A stretch of 64,000 nucleotides of DNA from assembly GCA_028023455.1 (NCBI GenBank), contig JAQFVV010000562.1, positions 248,001 to 312,000 on the forward strand, written 5' to 3'. Made by a program: the position numbers and the translations under genes. Below are positions 1-12,808 of the stretch, piece by piece. Origin of the DNA: Epiperipatus broadwayi. Taxonomy: Eukaryota > Onychophora > Udeonychophora > Euonychophora > Peripatidae. Position 1 is the first letter of the stretch, and each line of letters opens with the position of its first letter. Below the pieces are notes generated by a model. The model was not told where the DNA came from, made no database searches, and saw nothing but the letters and a program-made list of their open reading frames with translations.

Positions 1-506
1 TCTGCTTTCTTTCTAATATAACTTAACAATAAATTAATTTATCTAAACACACTGTTTATGGTTAATGCAAAGAAATAGAATAATCAAATAAACCAGTTTC
101 CATCTTGATTACTAATTTAATTACATTTTCCTGTTTTTCAATATATATTCCTTAAAATTAATTAATTAAAACTTATTTTTGATGTCCTAATTAAACAGAT
201 TATAGGAATAATATATATAAAAAAATCTTTGTTTGCCAAAAATACTTTACATTTTTGTTAAAATTAGAAAAGTCCAAATTATTTACTCTAAAGACACAAT
301 TTTTTTTAAATTTGATTCTAAATAATATGCAGAATTTTCACAAATATTAATTAATATTATAACTCAATCAAAAATGTGTTATTTCAGATTTTGTAAATAA
401 AAATATATTGTATTTTGTCTGTGTTTATTTCTACTTTTCCTTTTAAGCTTTATTTATGTATATATGCTCACACATTATGTTGTGTGCCATGAAACAAGTT
501 TCATCT

Positions 507-508
<2 letters not shown>

Positions 509-540
<32 letters not shown>

Positions 541-542
541 AG

Positions 543-575
<33 letters not shown>
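509..575. repeat. (TA)n microsatellite, interrupted
   Basis: Two uninterrupted TA runs, about 509-538 and 544-575, separated by CTAGT. A repeat unit related to the 3.3-3.9 kb duplication begins just to the right, which is the usual setting of (TA)n tracts in this window. Confidence 0.9.
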
Positions 576-577
<2 letters not shown>

Positions 578-589
578 TTAAAAATTTTT

Positions 590-900
590 TACAGACTTTA
601 AAGATACAAAAATTGAAAATATAATGAGAATTTTTATTTATTTATCTAAGTAAATTTCAATTGCTATGATGGAATTAGACAACAACCAATGCAGTTTACA
701 ATTTGACAAATGTAAACTGCAATCATGATATTTAGGAAAAATATTTTTATCTGATTTATCTTTAAATTAAAACAATTTTTACTTTAATATTTTAGTTATT
801 ATAAGAATGAAAAATCAAACATATGTTTGAAAACTAAAAGATTACTACTTCCTAAATATTTTTTATATATTGAAATATTGTAGACAGTGATCAATGGTGG
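590..900 (-). repeat. Diverged inverted copy of the 3270-3960 repeat unit
   Basis: Read on the minus strand, this stretch shares patchy similarity with the duplicated unit at 3270-3960: a GAGATTTT-like start, a run of TTATTTAT type, and the block around AATTGCAA. By-eye similarity only; it could be coincidental in such AT-rich DNA. Confidence 0.35.
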
Positions 901-3205
901 CCATATCAAATATTACAAACTCTTAAAAATAAAGTTAGAATGGGGAAATAATATTTAATTTTTCAATGTTATTTATTATAATGATAACAATTTCTTTAAT
1001 TAATATTTTATTTATTTATTAAATGATAATATGAAAATTTTAAACATTTTTTATAAATAATGTGGATCTTTATAATTTGTTAGGAGTAAGATATAAAAGA
1101 GACAGAAAAGTATAAAATAGAATAAATAAAAAATTTTATTTTCTCTTTTCAGTAAGTTATTGAAAAGTTTTAATTTTAACTTTTAAAAGGTGATAAGAGA
1201 GATAAATAGGCAAAATTTTATTTTTATCATATTTTTAAAGAAAAAAAAGTTTTTAATATTTTTGTTAAGAAATTTTGTTTTATTTAATTAAAGCTGTTTT
1301 TCTTTTCTTTTTATCTCTCCAGAACAAAAAATAATGTTCAAATCAAAGGATAATTGAAAGATTATGTTGTTTTTGACATAAGAAAAAAAATTACTACAAA
1401 TAATTTTTCTTATGATTGGAATTTTTTTAATTAGAAAAAGGAGGGAAATAATCTTGTGTAAAACCAGACTTAATTGGTCAGGTTTTAATTTTAGCAAGTT
1501 TGTGACAATTGAATACAGGATTGTTACAAAAATAATGTAAGTAGCAGGTTAAAGCAGGAGAGCTGTGTCTTTTGAGGAACAATTATTTTTGATCAAACTG
1601 TTGAAAAAACACTAGAAGTTAGTCTTGATTTTAAATGGATTTGGGGAAAATCATGTGCTAAATTTTAGATAGAAGCAAACATTATCAACCTCACTGTGTA
1701 ATCTGTTTATTAAAGAGAATGAAGAATGAGAATAGTTCTGAAGTAATCTGCAACAAGCCTTATCTTTATTAAAGAGCATAATTAACTCTTTCTGTGTGTT
1801 TGCCTGATCAAGAAATAGTAGATTGAAAAAAATGGTTAAATTTATTATATATGTTAACTCAACCTGCAAGCAAGTTATTACATTAATAAATAGATAACTT
1901 TAGCCTGTGCAAAATCTGAAAATATTCTATTGTAAAAATGGATAATTTTAATTGTGTATATTATTCTGGAAATATATGTTAATGGAGTAGTTTACAAAAA
2001 AAAAACCAACGGGGAAAAAAAACCTGAAAATTACAACTACCAAAAAAAAAAAGAATTAAAAAAAAACACTGCTAAAATGGTATTTTAATGTGCACATTTA
2101 TATTTACATTCGTAGATAATTTTTTAAAATAAATAATAATTAATGATAACTTTATTCATATTTTTTTAATTGAAACATTTTTTCTTTATCTTATTTTCTC
2201 TTCAAAATGTAATTGTATGTGAGCATTTCATTTTTATAAGAAAAAGGAAAGGGTTTAAGTTAATTAAATTTTTTCTGTCTTTGAAATCTTGTTCTACAAT
2301 TTTAATCATTGAAAGGGGAAACGATTTTGTTTAAAGTTAATGTTGGCTAATTGAATTAGTAAGAATTAACAACAGATTAATAGTATTTACTATGTAAAAT
2401 TATATTTTGTTGATAAAAATAAATTTAAGTTTGAATTATCATATATTTTTCTCAATTTTCTTAATTTATTAGTTAATTAAATAATTGTTAAAAATAATAA
2501 TGTTAACGACTTTATTCCTCCAGATATCTGTTCTATGAATAGGCAGTGTGTGTAACTGAATTTTATTATAGCATAGTGTTTTAGTGATTTGTAAATTATC
2601 TCACTAAAACTCATATTAAAATAGAGTAAGCTTATATGTTTGTACTTTCTTTTGTTCACAGTCAAAGTCCTTAGGATCTTGTGATATTGAGCTAGCTCCA
2701 GAACAATAATAATTTGTATGGGTGAAGTTTATGTTTTTTTAATATCCAAATAATTTTTTGGATGGCACAGAAATCAAGATTGCCTTTAAAGTCTACTCAC
2801 TGCATTTTATTTTTTAAAGGAAAATTTGGTTTATAGTGTGCCCATATACTCACAGTACCATATGACCAGAGCATTGATGATGATCAGCATGTGCCAAATT
2901 CCAATATTATTTTTATGATAGATATTTTAATGCTTAAGTATGTGCATCCAGATGATTGTTGTATATAATGCCCTAGGATTGAATGTTGATTATTTTGGAT
3001 AATGCTGGTGATATAAGTTATTATTAGTAGAATTGTTATTGTTTGTAGCCTATAAGTATAATAGTATAATTACTTATAGATTTGTTCACTGCTGATGTTC
3101 ATGTTCATTTTATATTGGTTGATGACCATTCATTGACTGTGCTAATTGATTGTGATTTTTCAATGGGGATGATAATGTTTTCTATGCCACTTCTGTACCA
3201 TTACA

Positions 3206-3227
3206 ATATATATATATATATATATAT
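3206..3227. repeat. (TA)n microsatellite
   Basis: Perfect TA run at the left edge of the 3270-3960 duplicated region. Confidence 0.9.
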
Positions 3228-3269
3228 GAAGATTCTCATGGACTTTATAAGCGTACACATTTGAAGTAT

Positions 3270-3960
3270 AATGGGAATTTCCATATATTTATTTAAATAA
3301 ACTCAAACTATTATGTAATTGGCAATTATAAACTGAAAATACTTCATTTATTAATATTTAGTTATTAACTTATGATCTTGCCATTTTCATACATATAATG
3401 CATATATGTTGACTTTTGATTTTTAAAATATCTATAATATTAAGCTAAAAGCAGTTTCACTTTTAGTTTAAGAGTAAGTCAGGCAAAAATACTACCATTA
3501 GATAGCATGATTTCAATTTGCAATTGCTAGTTTTAATTGGTTATCTGCTTAATTACATCATAGCTGAAATTTATTTAGGTAGAACAGAAATTTTTGTTAT
3601 AATTTCAATGTTTACATCCATGAAGTTTATGAAAATCTTCTAATTAATAAATATAACTCTTTATAGAAATGATTTATTTACTTGTGAAAAAATTTAGAAA
3701 ACTGTGATCTTCCAGTTTTCATATATACAAAATGTATATCTGACTTTTAAAATATCTAAAGTACTAACCTAAAAAAGTACTTTAATTTTTAATATAAAGA
3801 TTTGTCAGACAAAATTATTATTATTAAATTGTATGACTTCAAATTGCAATTGACCAATTTTTATTGATTGTTTGATTGATTATATCATAGATGAAATTTA
3901 TCTAAATAAACAGATGGAAAATCTCATTACACATTCAATGTTCATATACATACATAATAC
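3270..3960 (+). repeat. Diverged tandem duplication, unit about 350-390 bp
   Basis: The segment 3365-3600 is repeated at about 3700-3930. Shared blocks in order are TGATCTT..CC.GTTTTCATA, GACTTTTAAAATATCTA, a run on GTCAG.CAAAA, CAATTTGCAATTG and ATCATAG.TGAAATTTAT. Divergence is substantial, so the duplication is old. Non-coding. Confidence 0.6.
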
Positions 3961-4202
3961 GTATTTATAAAAAAAAATATATTATATCTCAATGATATAG
4001 AAGATAGATATTAAAAGTTTGTAATCCATTCTAAATATTCAGTTAATATATTAAAATAAATTACATTAAGGGAGCAGTAATCAATGATAAAGTACAACTA
4101 ACGATGATCATTATCATTTGTTTATAGAACTCTATTGCTTTAATATTTCATACTACCTTTGGAAAGAAAATTAACATGCATTAATATGAACTTTTTTTTT
4201 AG

Positions 4203-4347
4203 ATTAATCTTGCTGGATCTTTATATATGTTGGGTATTTCCATAGAATCAACTGTCTCTCTGAATCTTATATTAAGTATAGGTTTTTCACTTGATTATGC
4301 TTCACATGTTGGCCATTGTTTTCTGACTTATAGAGGAACTCTTAATG
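4203..4347 (+). CDS. Patched-domain (RND superfamily) protein, internal exon
   Basis: Exon of a membrane protein related to Patched, NPC1 and the PTCHD/DAF-6 group, proton-driven lipid/sterol permeases of the RND superfamily. The 48 codons encode a hydrophobic segment ending in SLNLILSIGFSLDYASHVGH, which matches the family's second-half transmembrane helix with the GxxxD proton-relay motif (here GFSLD) followed by a conserved His. The acceptor is a T-run followed by AG at 4201-4202, and the donor is GTAGGC from 4348. The exon ends in phase 1, and the single left-over G joins the next exon to make a Glu codon, so the reading frame is consistent. The preceding exon is not in view, so the exact family member (for example a PTCHD3-like protein) cannot be named. 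Confidence 0.85.
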
Positions 4348-4534
4348 GTAGGCATGCTAACTTTATTGTATCATGTTTTTAAAATTACAATAAAATAATG
4401 AAAGTGTTTATCATGTTTTCATATTCAAAAGATAAATTATTATTTGAATTATATATTTGTTTAAATTCTTATTTTAAAATATGTAGCTTATGCAATTTTA
4501 ATTTTATAACATAGATGTTTGATCATTTTTTATT

Positions 4535-5385
4535 ATCATAAAATCTTGAATGGAAATAAAAATTCAGTCATTTTAAATTTGCAAATTGAAATCTGGCAAT
4601 AAATAGTGGAACATTGATGTAAATAGTGTGAGGAAAGTTTGACTTTTTTCACGATCACATATTCAAAATACTACAATAGTTAATATTCATGTTTTTAAGA
4701 TTAGAATTTTATTATATAGATATTAAAATGGTAGCAATTAACTCTATTTTGATAATTATATTATATATTTATAACTATTATGATAATAGTGAATAAAAAC
4801 TTTTTTTCTACAAGATGGTATCATATTTTCATTTATATTCATATGCACATATATCATGTGTTCTATTATATTTATTTAACAGTATTTTTAATAATTGTGA
4901 TATTTTTGCCTTTTTGATACATTTTCATTAATTTTAACTTTTGAGTACAAACAATGATTATAATGTCATTTACATGGTAATTAAACTAATAATGAAAGAA
5001 AAAACTGTGGGTGTGTATGTGATCATGAAAATAATAAACTTTCTCTATGCTTTTTATTATCAGTATTGCCATATTTCAACTTGTAAATATAAAATGAATT
5101 AATTTATATTTGAATTTTGGATCTTATAAAAGTAATGAATTTGACAATATCCTTCATTCACAGATTAACAAAATTTTCAGACATTATGACAAATAGTTTA
5201 ATTTCACAAGGTAGGGTTAATTGCTACCATTTTAATATCTATATGATAAAATCCAACTAACACAATATTTCTAATACTGTGTAATCACGAAAAAGTCAAA
5301 CTTTAACCTCCACTATTTATATCAATTTGCAAACGTAAAATGATTGAAAATTTTATTTGCATTCAAGATTTTATGTTAATAGTGA
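4535..5385. repeat. Foldback (long imperfect inverted repeat)
   Basis: The left arm at about 4535-4746 and the right arm at about 5214-5385 are reverse complements with roughly 80 percent matching blocks. Examples are AAAATCTTGAATGGAAAT against its complement near 5370, the GTTTGACTTTTTCACGAT block, and GGTAGCAATTAA at the inner edge. The spacer is about 470 bp of non-coding DNA. No transposase and no hammerhead core were seen. It is probably a non-autonomous mobile element. Confidence 0.65.
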
Positions 5386-5587
5386 ATATGATAAATGATA
5401 TTAGTGAGGACAAATCTTCAATCATATTTAGGTATTTATAAAGTTTCATTCAGGATGACAAATGAAACTTTGTTAATATCTCGATGTGATTGGAAGTTTT
5501 CCTGATTAACATTACTTGCCAGGCCCACTATTTGTAATAAGATTTAGATTGAAAATATTAATTGATTTATTTTACATTTGTGAGCTG

Positions 5588-5721
5588 AAATCTAACAATA
5601 ATAGTCAAGCGTTGGTGGTCGAGCGGTCAGCACAGCTTCCTTACAAGCAGTTGTCGCAGGTTTGCGGGTTCATTTCCCAGACAATGCTTTGACACATAGA
5701 AAAAAAAATCTAACAATAATA
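5588..5721 (+). mobile_element. tRNA-derived SINE copy 1 with 16-bp target duplication
   Basis: The body (about 5604-5705) starts CAAGCGTTGGTGGTCGAGCG. It has a pol III A-box-like segment (TGGTCGAGCGG) and a B-box-like segment (GGGTTCATTTCC), as in a Leu/Ser-type tRNA, and ends in a short A-run. It is flanked by a perfect direct repeat AAATCTAACAATAATA at 5588-5603 and 5706-5721, the hallmark of LINE-mediated retroposition. A second copy, in the opposite orientation, lies at 60421-60526 with the same start and the same ATG.T.TGACA.AT tail. The SINE family name is not known to me. Confidence 0.85.
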
Positions 5722-7986
5722 AGCTGTGCATTGATAAAACAATATGGGAAAATTTGTCATATTGTTATTACATATTATTAGAAAGACTATGTTAATAATA
5801 TTAGAAATACATTAATTCATATGTATATTTATAATTAAACATTCTTGAACAAGACAGAAAATGTCCAGCAGAACATAATTAATTTATTTCAATTGGTAAT
5901 TTAGTTTTAGCTAAATATACTTTCAGGGATATGCAATATAATCATAACTTAAACATTTTATTATTGTAAGCTATCAAATAAGAATGCCATTTCAAAAAAA
6001 TCATGCAATCTTTTTGAAATACCTTGAAATAGTACCACAAGAAATATTACTGGCACAGTCTAGTCTATTTACTTTCAGTGAATTATTTCTCTTTCATATA
6101 TTCTTGAACTAAATGTCAGCAAAGATGTTTTATATGTTTCATAAGAAAGGCATAAAAAGTTCTTAAGTAATTCAATATATTACTAACTCAAGATATAGTT
6201 TCATTGTCTAAGATTTATCTCAAATCAAAATCTTCCAAACATTTTTCTTTTTCTAAACCCTAAGAATAAATCTAGCTATATGTGGTCTTCCTGGATATTA
6301 ATGGAATCTCAGTAATAGATTAAAAACACTCATGATTGTTGTGCTCATTTGTTTCATAAATGGTATTTAACTATCTATGATTAAATAAGGGTCAAACATA
6401 AATTATGAACCCTGTATTTAATAACCTTCAAATCTATAAATATTGTGGTAGAATTGAAGAACCTAATAAAGCATTAGTGAATCTTTCTTGTAGTAGCAAT
6501 CTTTACAGATTTTTTTATAATAATAGTTAAGTTGTATATATAATATATCCATACTCTAAGTAAATGAATAAAATTCATTGAATAAGATCTCTTTAAAAAC
6601 TCAGTGCTTTTCTCTATGAGGAATAGTTTAGTGCTTCTCTAAACATATTTCACATGATGTATATAATTTAATCATATTGATGCATAAATGAAACCCTTCA
6701 TTATATTAAAATAGGTAACAAGTATTCTCAGTTATGTAATCTAGTTTTGGGAAATATTGTATATCACTTTTCAATGATGAAAAATTCCTGTGATCGGTGA
6801 TTAAAAAATTCTATTTAAAGTAATTAAAAAAATCATATTGTTTAGTCTTTTAAAAAGGTTCTAATACCCAAACACAGAAATTTTCTGCCAAAAGTAGGCT
6901 TCTAATATTTAGTCTCATTCAGTTCTTCCCAAACCTTTAGTGTTCTGAAGTACTGTTGTGTGTCACATAATAATAATATTATGCTATGAGTCCAAAGATA
7001 ATCATATATGCTATGGGATTTTTTTTCATATGGGCCAACAATTTCCTGAAAATTTAGATAAGATATTCTTTATCTAATCTCATTACAAAATTATGTTACT
7101 AGAGACTCTTTTCCTATTCACATTATATTGTACCAGAAATGTAATTGTTGCATTCATATAATTGCTTTGTTCATATGTTATTTTGATGAAAGCTTAATTC
7201 TTGGCATCTTTTATAATGTTACTTGCTTAGATTTACAATAATCTTAATTTTGAATTTCTTCAAAGTACATTTAGTTAAATTCTCAGTTTCATTTTTGTTT
7301 TTATTTATTGATTGATTTTTTTTGTTGAACCCATCTATGACAATATTCTAGAAATCCACAAGTTTTCAAAGGGAGATATTATTAAGAAAACTCTAAGTAC
7401 CTTCACAAACAGATTTTTTTGTTAAAAAAAATAATGAATTGGGATTTATTAGACTTAATAAAAACAAACTCCTTGCAGACTTGATTTTAAAAAAAACTGG
7501 GCTATAAAAAAATAAATGCTTTGCAAAATGATAAAATGAGAACTCTTCAAAGATAATTTGGAGTTGAGAAAGAATAAATGACTAACATTAAAATAAGAAA
7601 TATAGTTTATGAAAGCAGTTTTAAAATAAAATAAATGAGTATAATACTGAATGATGAATACATAATTTTATTATATTAGGAGCTAAAGAATATTTAAGGA
7701 ATAAGATACTTTAAGGAAGTTTGGAGAAGGAGAAAGAAAATCTATTCTATAATAGGATTTTATTAATCATTTGATTGATTTAACATATTACATTAACTGA
7801 ATAATAGTTTATTTTTAAAAAGTTGTTTCCAAAGTATCATTACATAAATATAAAGTAAAACAGTTAATCTGGAAAAAGATAAATTACATTTGATAACAAA
7901 AAAAAAGGATTCTAACGATTTATTAATAAAGCCTACTGGAAGATAGGGAGATATTTGGATGGAGGATAGCACCCAGCTTCAAACCA

Positions 7987-8635
7987 CAATTCTTGATTCC
8001 CCAGAGATCTCTAAGTACATTATGTTTCATAGCATATATAAAACTTCTTCTCATAGAAATAGAAGGAAATCTACCAGGGATCTTTATATTCATAATAAAT
8101 AAGGAAATTAACCATATATTGTACATGAATGATATAGTGGTATTCCTACCATCAAAGAGGTACGTAGCAAAACTGGAAAGAATACTGGAACAGTACACAA
8201 AGGATTTCAGATAGGAATTTAACATGAACAAATCTACAGCATGGAAGCTGATCTCAGGCAAAAAAATATCCTCAAAATTTACAGTGGGCCCACAGAAGTT
8301 TCTAGGATTCCTGATATCAAAATCCCCAGCAGTGATGAGAAGTGATATTCAAGACTCTATACTAGCTGCCACCCAAAAAATAACAAATGCTCTCTCTAAA
8401 GTGTATCTATGAATCCATGGGAAGGTCTCATTGCTAAATATGTTAGTATTTCCCAGGATAAACTATTACCTATTGGGAATTAGCCTTACCTGAGGATTTG
8501 AGAAAAATTTTAATTCTCTTTGCACAAAGCTACTATGGGGAGGAAGTTGTGGCTATCAGCATAAAGAAGATGTAGAAGCCAAGAAACCTAAATGGAATGC
8601 TCTTACACTCAATTTCAACTTACTATTTTCAAAAA
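7987..8635 (+). pseudogene. Non-LTR (LINE) reverse transcriptase fragment, decayed
   Basis: One frame with several in-frame stops encodes a recognisable reverse-transcriptase core and thumb. In order: IPQRSLSTLCF (from the GDSLSPLLF motif, degraded), NHILYMNDIVVFLPS (the YxDD box with D changed to N), EFNMNKSTAW, KFLGFLIS, then LLNMLVFPRINYYLLGISL and KLLWGG, typical of the region after the catalytic domain. Stops fall at 8212, near 8410, near 8488 and at about 8633. The finger domain, endonuclease and ORF1 are absent, so it is a 5'-truncated, inactive copy. It abuts the Ty3/Gypsy LTR of opposite strand. The clade is not assigned. Confidence 0.65.
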
Positions 8636-8639
8636 GCAT

Positions 8640-8881
8640 TTAACTCTCTTTTACCTCCAAAAAGGCTGACTATTTATTGGAAAATATCTTACCTTACTAG
8701 CCAGCAATCAGATTCAAAGAGCCTAACCAATGGTAGGATTCTATATACATGTTTACACATTGGCCATAATTGTTTTTATCCTTTGGCCATGTTTATACAT
8801 TGTTTGTCCACATGTTTACACATTGGTTAGCAGCATTGCATCTAGACTACTCCACTTCTGAAGACAAAGTCAGATATAACA
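8640..8881 (-). mobile_element. 3' LTR remnant of the Ty3/Gypsy fossil
   Basis: On the minus strand the sequence after the polypurine tract begins TGTTATATCTGACTTTG, as an LTR should (TG start). It contains three copies of a CATGTTTACACATTGG-like 16-mer (8740-8830). The far end is not defined, because no CA end or target duplication can be recognised next to the LINE fragment. Confidence 0.5.
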
Positions 8882-8892
8882 TCCCTCCCCCT
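8882..8892 (-). other. Polypurine tract of the Ty3/Gypsy fossil
   Basis: On the minus strand this reads AGGGGGAGGGA, directly before the TG that starts the 3' LTR and just after the stop codon of the pol tail (8895-8897). The position and composition are those of the plus-strand primer of an LTR retrotransposon. Confidence 0.7.
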
Positions 8893-8894
8893 GG

Positions 8895-9180
8895 CTAAAT
8901 TTTTCCCTGGAGAATATAGTCATCGAGATGCACTAGATGACATGTTGTTCTCTTTGTTAGTTTCTCAGGTTTATTGCTGTTCTTGTCTTGTTCATCTTCC
9001 TTGTTTGATGGTCTTGTCTCTGGGTGTTGATCTGAGTTGTTGTTGTCTTTGGTTTGGTGGTCATCATTTACACTTGGTGCACTTGTTTTTGTGATTCAGT
9101 CTCAGTTGGTTTAGGTGACAATGATGTTGATATCCATCTGCTGTTTTAACTATCACAGTGTAGAATCTTTTCAGTTGTGT
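8895..9180 (-). pseudogene. Ty3/Gypsy integrase C-terminus and pol tail, frameshifted
   Basis: Reading down the minus strand from about 9180, one frame gives YTVIVKTADG then HLNQLRL. This is the C-terminal integrase motif of animal Ty3/Gypsy elements (Y.V...DG...R.H.NQLR). A frameshift near 9085 leads to a hydrophilic tail rich in N, D, K, Q and ending TKRTTCHLVHLDDYI, the usual C-terminal end of such polyproteins, then a stop at 8895. The catalytic integrase core, reverse transcriptase and RNase H are missing, removed by an internal deletion. Confidence 0.65.
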
Positions 9181-9700
9181 AACCATTGCTGGTATCCATT
9201 TTATAAATCCATAGTACAGTCTGATTGCCTATTTCCATTTTTCTATGGTCTTTTTCTTTTTTATCACAGTTTGGATCAGGTTTCAGGGCTAATGGGTTAG
9301 GTTTAGACCATTGAGCTGTTTTGTCATTTGCTGGCATGTTGTGATTTATTTTTCTTAATGTTGTAACCTGGTTCACTTTTGTCACTGCAAAACCTAAGTG
9401 ACTGAACCAGTCATGGCCTAATAAGTTACTATGTTCACCTGATGCCACTACCAGTTATAGGGGTATAGTCTTGTTAGGCATTGGATTTTTAACTGTTGTT
9501 TGGCCCAAAAGTTTTATTTTTTGCCCTGATAATCTGATTGACTTGCTGCTAGGATGCATCTTATATCTATTATTCTTAGTAATGATAGCCCATATCTTTT
9601 TTGAAACAATAGACACTGCAGACCCTATTTCCAGTTCCATTTTAACTGGTGTATCATTAATTATAATACTGTGTATAAATCCAGACTGACTGTATTTAAT
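9146..9700 (-). pseudogene. Ty3/Gypsy aspartic protease region, inactive
   Basis: The minus-strand frame encodes a retropepsin-like domain. It contains MELEIGSAVSIVSK, where the catalytic D-T/S-G triad is replaced by E-I-G, then IRLSGQKIKLLGQ, an in-frame stop at 9455-9457, and SNLLGHDWFSHLGF matching the family's LLGRDWL motif. The frame then runs through a linker straight into integrase-like sequence (GNQTVLWIYK, 9240-9200), so about 2 kb coding for reverse transcriptase, RNase H and most of the integrase is deleted. Loss of the catalytic Asp plus the stop shows the copy is dead. Confidence 0.7.
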
Positions 9701-11038
9701 ATGATTTATACAGGCAACTTGTTTGTTTTTTTATAATTGTTTGAAGTGTTAGTATTCATTCATTTATAGTTAAAATCTGCAAAGCACATGTGCAACAGCT
9801 TAATGCTGTTTAAATATTAAATAAGCATATAATATATATTATCCACATAGTACTTAAAAAAAATCACTAATCATATTACTTAAGTACTATCATAGTTCAG
9901 CATTTTCTGTTTCTAAAAAATGCATGACAAACCAAAGTTTATGAATGTGTGATGCATGTAATAAACTATACTCTATACATTTCACAATAATAAATTGAAT
10001 GGGAAGAATAAACAACATTATGTTTTATCATAAGTAATTGCATTTTATTAGTAAAATCAAATATTTTTTATTTGTCAATTTAAAAAGTGTTAGCTTTGTG
10101 TTTTATTATATTGATTTTAATAGATCAAAATTGTCTAATATTTTAATGAAATAAACTTTCAAATGAATGCTATGTTTCAAATATAAAAAAATGAAAATGC
10201 ACATGTGAAAGATATAGTTTTTACAATCACAAAAAGTATAAATGTAAAATAATTATACAAATGTTTAATTCATTAGAAAACCATATTAATATTTTATGTA
10301 AGGATTTTATTAAATTATTGAAATATAAGTGTTAGTGAAAAAAAATTAACTACTTCTATTTTATTCATTAAAAAATGCTTAAATGTAGAATGAAAGATTG
10401 GATAGAGATAGCAATAATTATTGTCATTATTGTTATTGGATAGTAACAGTAGAAAAGAATTAAATATAAAATGAAGAAAAATGTTATTTGTGAGTATTTA
10501 ACTAATAATGCCTGGCTAGAAATTTCATATGAAGAGAAAAAGAAACTCATCTTATTGGATGAATTTTTCCAGAAAGATATCTGAAACTACAGAATGATAG
10601 CAAAAGGATTTTGCTTTTTTTTTTTTTTAATAATAATTTAACCTGGAAGTTTGAATAATCTGAAAAGTAAGATCTATATAAATTGTCCTAAAGATAAATA
10701 AAAATATTTATTAAAGCATTGATTTGGATCCCATCAAAGATCTAACAAAAATAATCAAAATATTACTTCTGTAGAAAACTAAAAAAGAATTATGTCCTTA
10801 AGAATACAAAAAAGTTAGCAGAAATGGTAACAAAGTTTTAATTCTTCACTTTTTTTTTATGCTAGCGTAATAACTTTAAAGTATGTATTTTTTTAAATTC
10901 TCTTAATTTATTTTGCATTTATTTTTTTAGATTTATATAGAAATATTTAATTTTGTTAATAGTATTTTAAAATTATAATTTACAAAAAAAACATACTTTT
11001 AAATATCCAACATGCATATGCAGCTAAAAATATATATA

Positions 11039-11245
11039 CACTTAATCAATCAAATTATAACTAAATCGAAATAATAGACAATTCATTTGTATAAACCTGT
11101 AGAATGTTTATTGTCACATGATTAATTTTAAAAATGGTATATTGAAAAGATTAATGCTGAACGAAAATCGATTTGATGGTATTAAATTTAACTGAATACA
11201 AACGAATTGTCTATTATTTCGATTTATTTATAATTTGATTAAGTG
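11039..11245. repeat. Short foldback/MITE, arms about 60 bp
   Basis: CACTTAATCAA at 11039 is mirrored by TTGATTAAGTG ending at 11245. Inside, AAATCGAAATAATAGACAAT (left) is the complement of the right arm around 11205-11225. The spacer is about 80 bp. There is no coding capacity and I could not find a clear target duplication. Confidence 0.7.
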
Positions 11246-12808
11246 TTTATTTTTTGACAACATTATGATCGTATAATTTACTGAAAAATGACTATAAGAA
11301 ATGAGATATATGTAATGTAAGTAAAATATTTATCTGTCTCATATATTGATATAGATGTTGCTATAAATCGTGGTATTCTGGAGATATATTGAAATGGGCA
11401 AAAAACATAATTTGCTGGAAAAGGTTTTTCTATGATAATTATATAATTTGTATAAGCTTTGTTGCTTGTATATATGTATTTTTAAACATATTATTGACTA
11501 TTGTATACTTGAGGTGCAACATAAAAAGGAATTGGTTTTAATTCTGATTCTTTTTCTGTAAAGTAATATATTATAAAAATATGATGTTATTGAAATAATA
11601 TTTTTATTTTTAAAAAAGTTTGAATTAAAACATGAATATCAGTAGGATACTCCCTAAGAAATATTAAAAGCTCTTTGTATATTTTATTGGATATCTAAAT
11701 AGACATACGTATGTCATAAGGAAGTATCATTTAATCTTATTTCCAGAACTAAGTAAATTTTCTGACCATCAAATTAAGTAATTCTTAATTAATAAATGAT
11801 CATCATGTATTTAATAATGAAATTTTGACATAAATCAAAGTTATGATTAACTATCATTGCTTTGTTATTATTAATATTAATGCAATGATAAAAGTTAAAT
11901 GTTTATGAACAATCATTGCATATTCTATATAAACAGCAAGAACACACAGAAAGAGTAGAAAACTTTTAGTTCTAGTAGAAGTTAAAAATAAAAATAACAG
12001 TATTATTGTTTTAGATATCCTGTAAGATTTGAGGGATTGAATATTAGATAACATGTTAGTGGCTATTCTAATCTATTTGAATAAAAAGAAATCATGGTCT
12101 CTGATATATATCACTGTAGCATTAAAACATTTTTTTCAGAAGACAAATATTTATAAATAAAATTTTGTGTAACAAGAACCATAATATATTTGGCAAGAGT
12201 AGTTATAGACTCAAAATTAGTACTTTTATAGCTTCCATGTTAAGTTGTTTGTATATTCATGAAGATAGAGAGATATGTTTCCTCAAACTATGAAATTTTA
12301 AGCTAGTGTGATACAAGTAGAATATTAAGAACTAGTAAAGATGTATTTTTTTCTATATATGAATATTTAAGAAAAAATAATGTTATCTCTGTTATGGATT
12401 ACAAATTTTAAGTTTGTCTAGGTTCATAGATACATCACACTTCAATAGATATATACATAATACATGTGAGAAAGTAAGCATCTATCAGAAAGTATTGCAA
12501 AATGTTTTAAGAAATGCACATTAAATTGCACATACATTATAATTAATTGGCTTCAGGTGTATAAATGAAAATGAGTGATGATGAATCCCACAGAATATGA
12601 ATAAAAGGAATGACTTTTATGAAAATGGGATTTCAATATGAACTGCAGCTATTTATATTTGTTTTTGTTAATTGTTGTTTGATATTTCTTATGAACCATG
12701 TTATTTTGTAAACACAAATATTCATATATACTGACATTATTAACAGTATTTTACACATTTATGTAGAAGTATATTTATGCATTCATGCAGATATTTATTT
12801 ATATTTAG

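Larger units (their letters stand above)
1..4202. other. Intronic or upstream sequence of the Patched-like gene
   Basis: AT-rich sequence before the first recognisable exon. I looked for the preceding Patched-type transmembrane exon and found none, so it probably lies outside the window. Short open frames here are low-complexity and carry no motif. The recognisable content is (TA)n tracts and diverged repeats, listed separately. Confidence 0.55.
4348..12808 (+). other. Intron of the Patched-like gene (8,461 bp)
   Basis: It is bounded by GTAGGC at the donor and TTTATATTTAG at the acceptor. It holds a foldback (4535-5385), a SINE (5588-5721), a LINE fossil, a Ty3/Gypsy fossil and a small foldback (11039-11245). 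In the remaining stretches (5722-7980, 9701-11038, 11246-12808) I see only AT-rich sequence with no gene. Confidence 0.75.

Noticed and set aside
5604-5705. Functional tRNA gene
   Set aside because: The A and B boxes are degenerate and acceptor stems do not pair. Target duplications and an A-run show a SINE.
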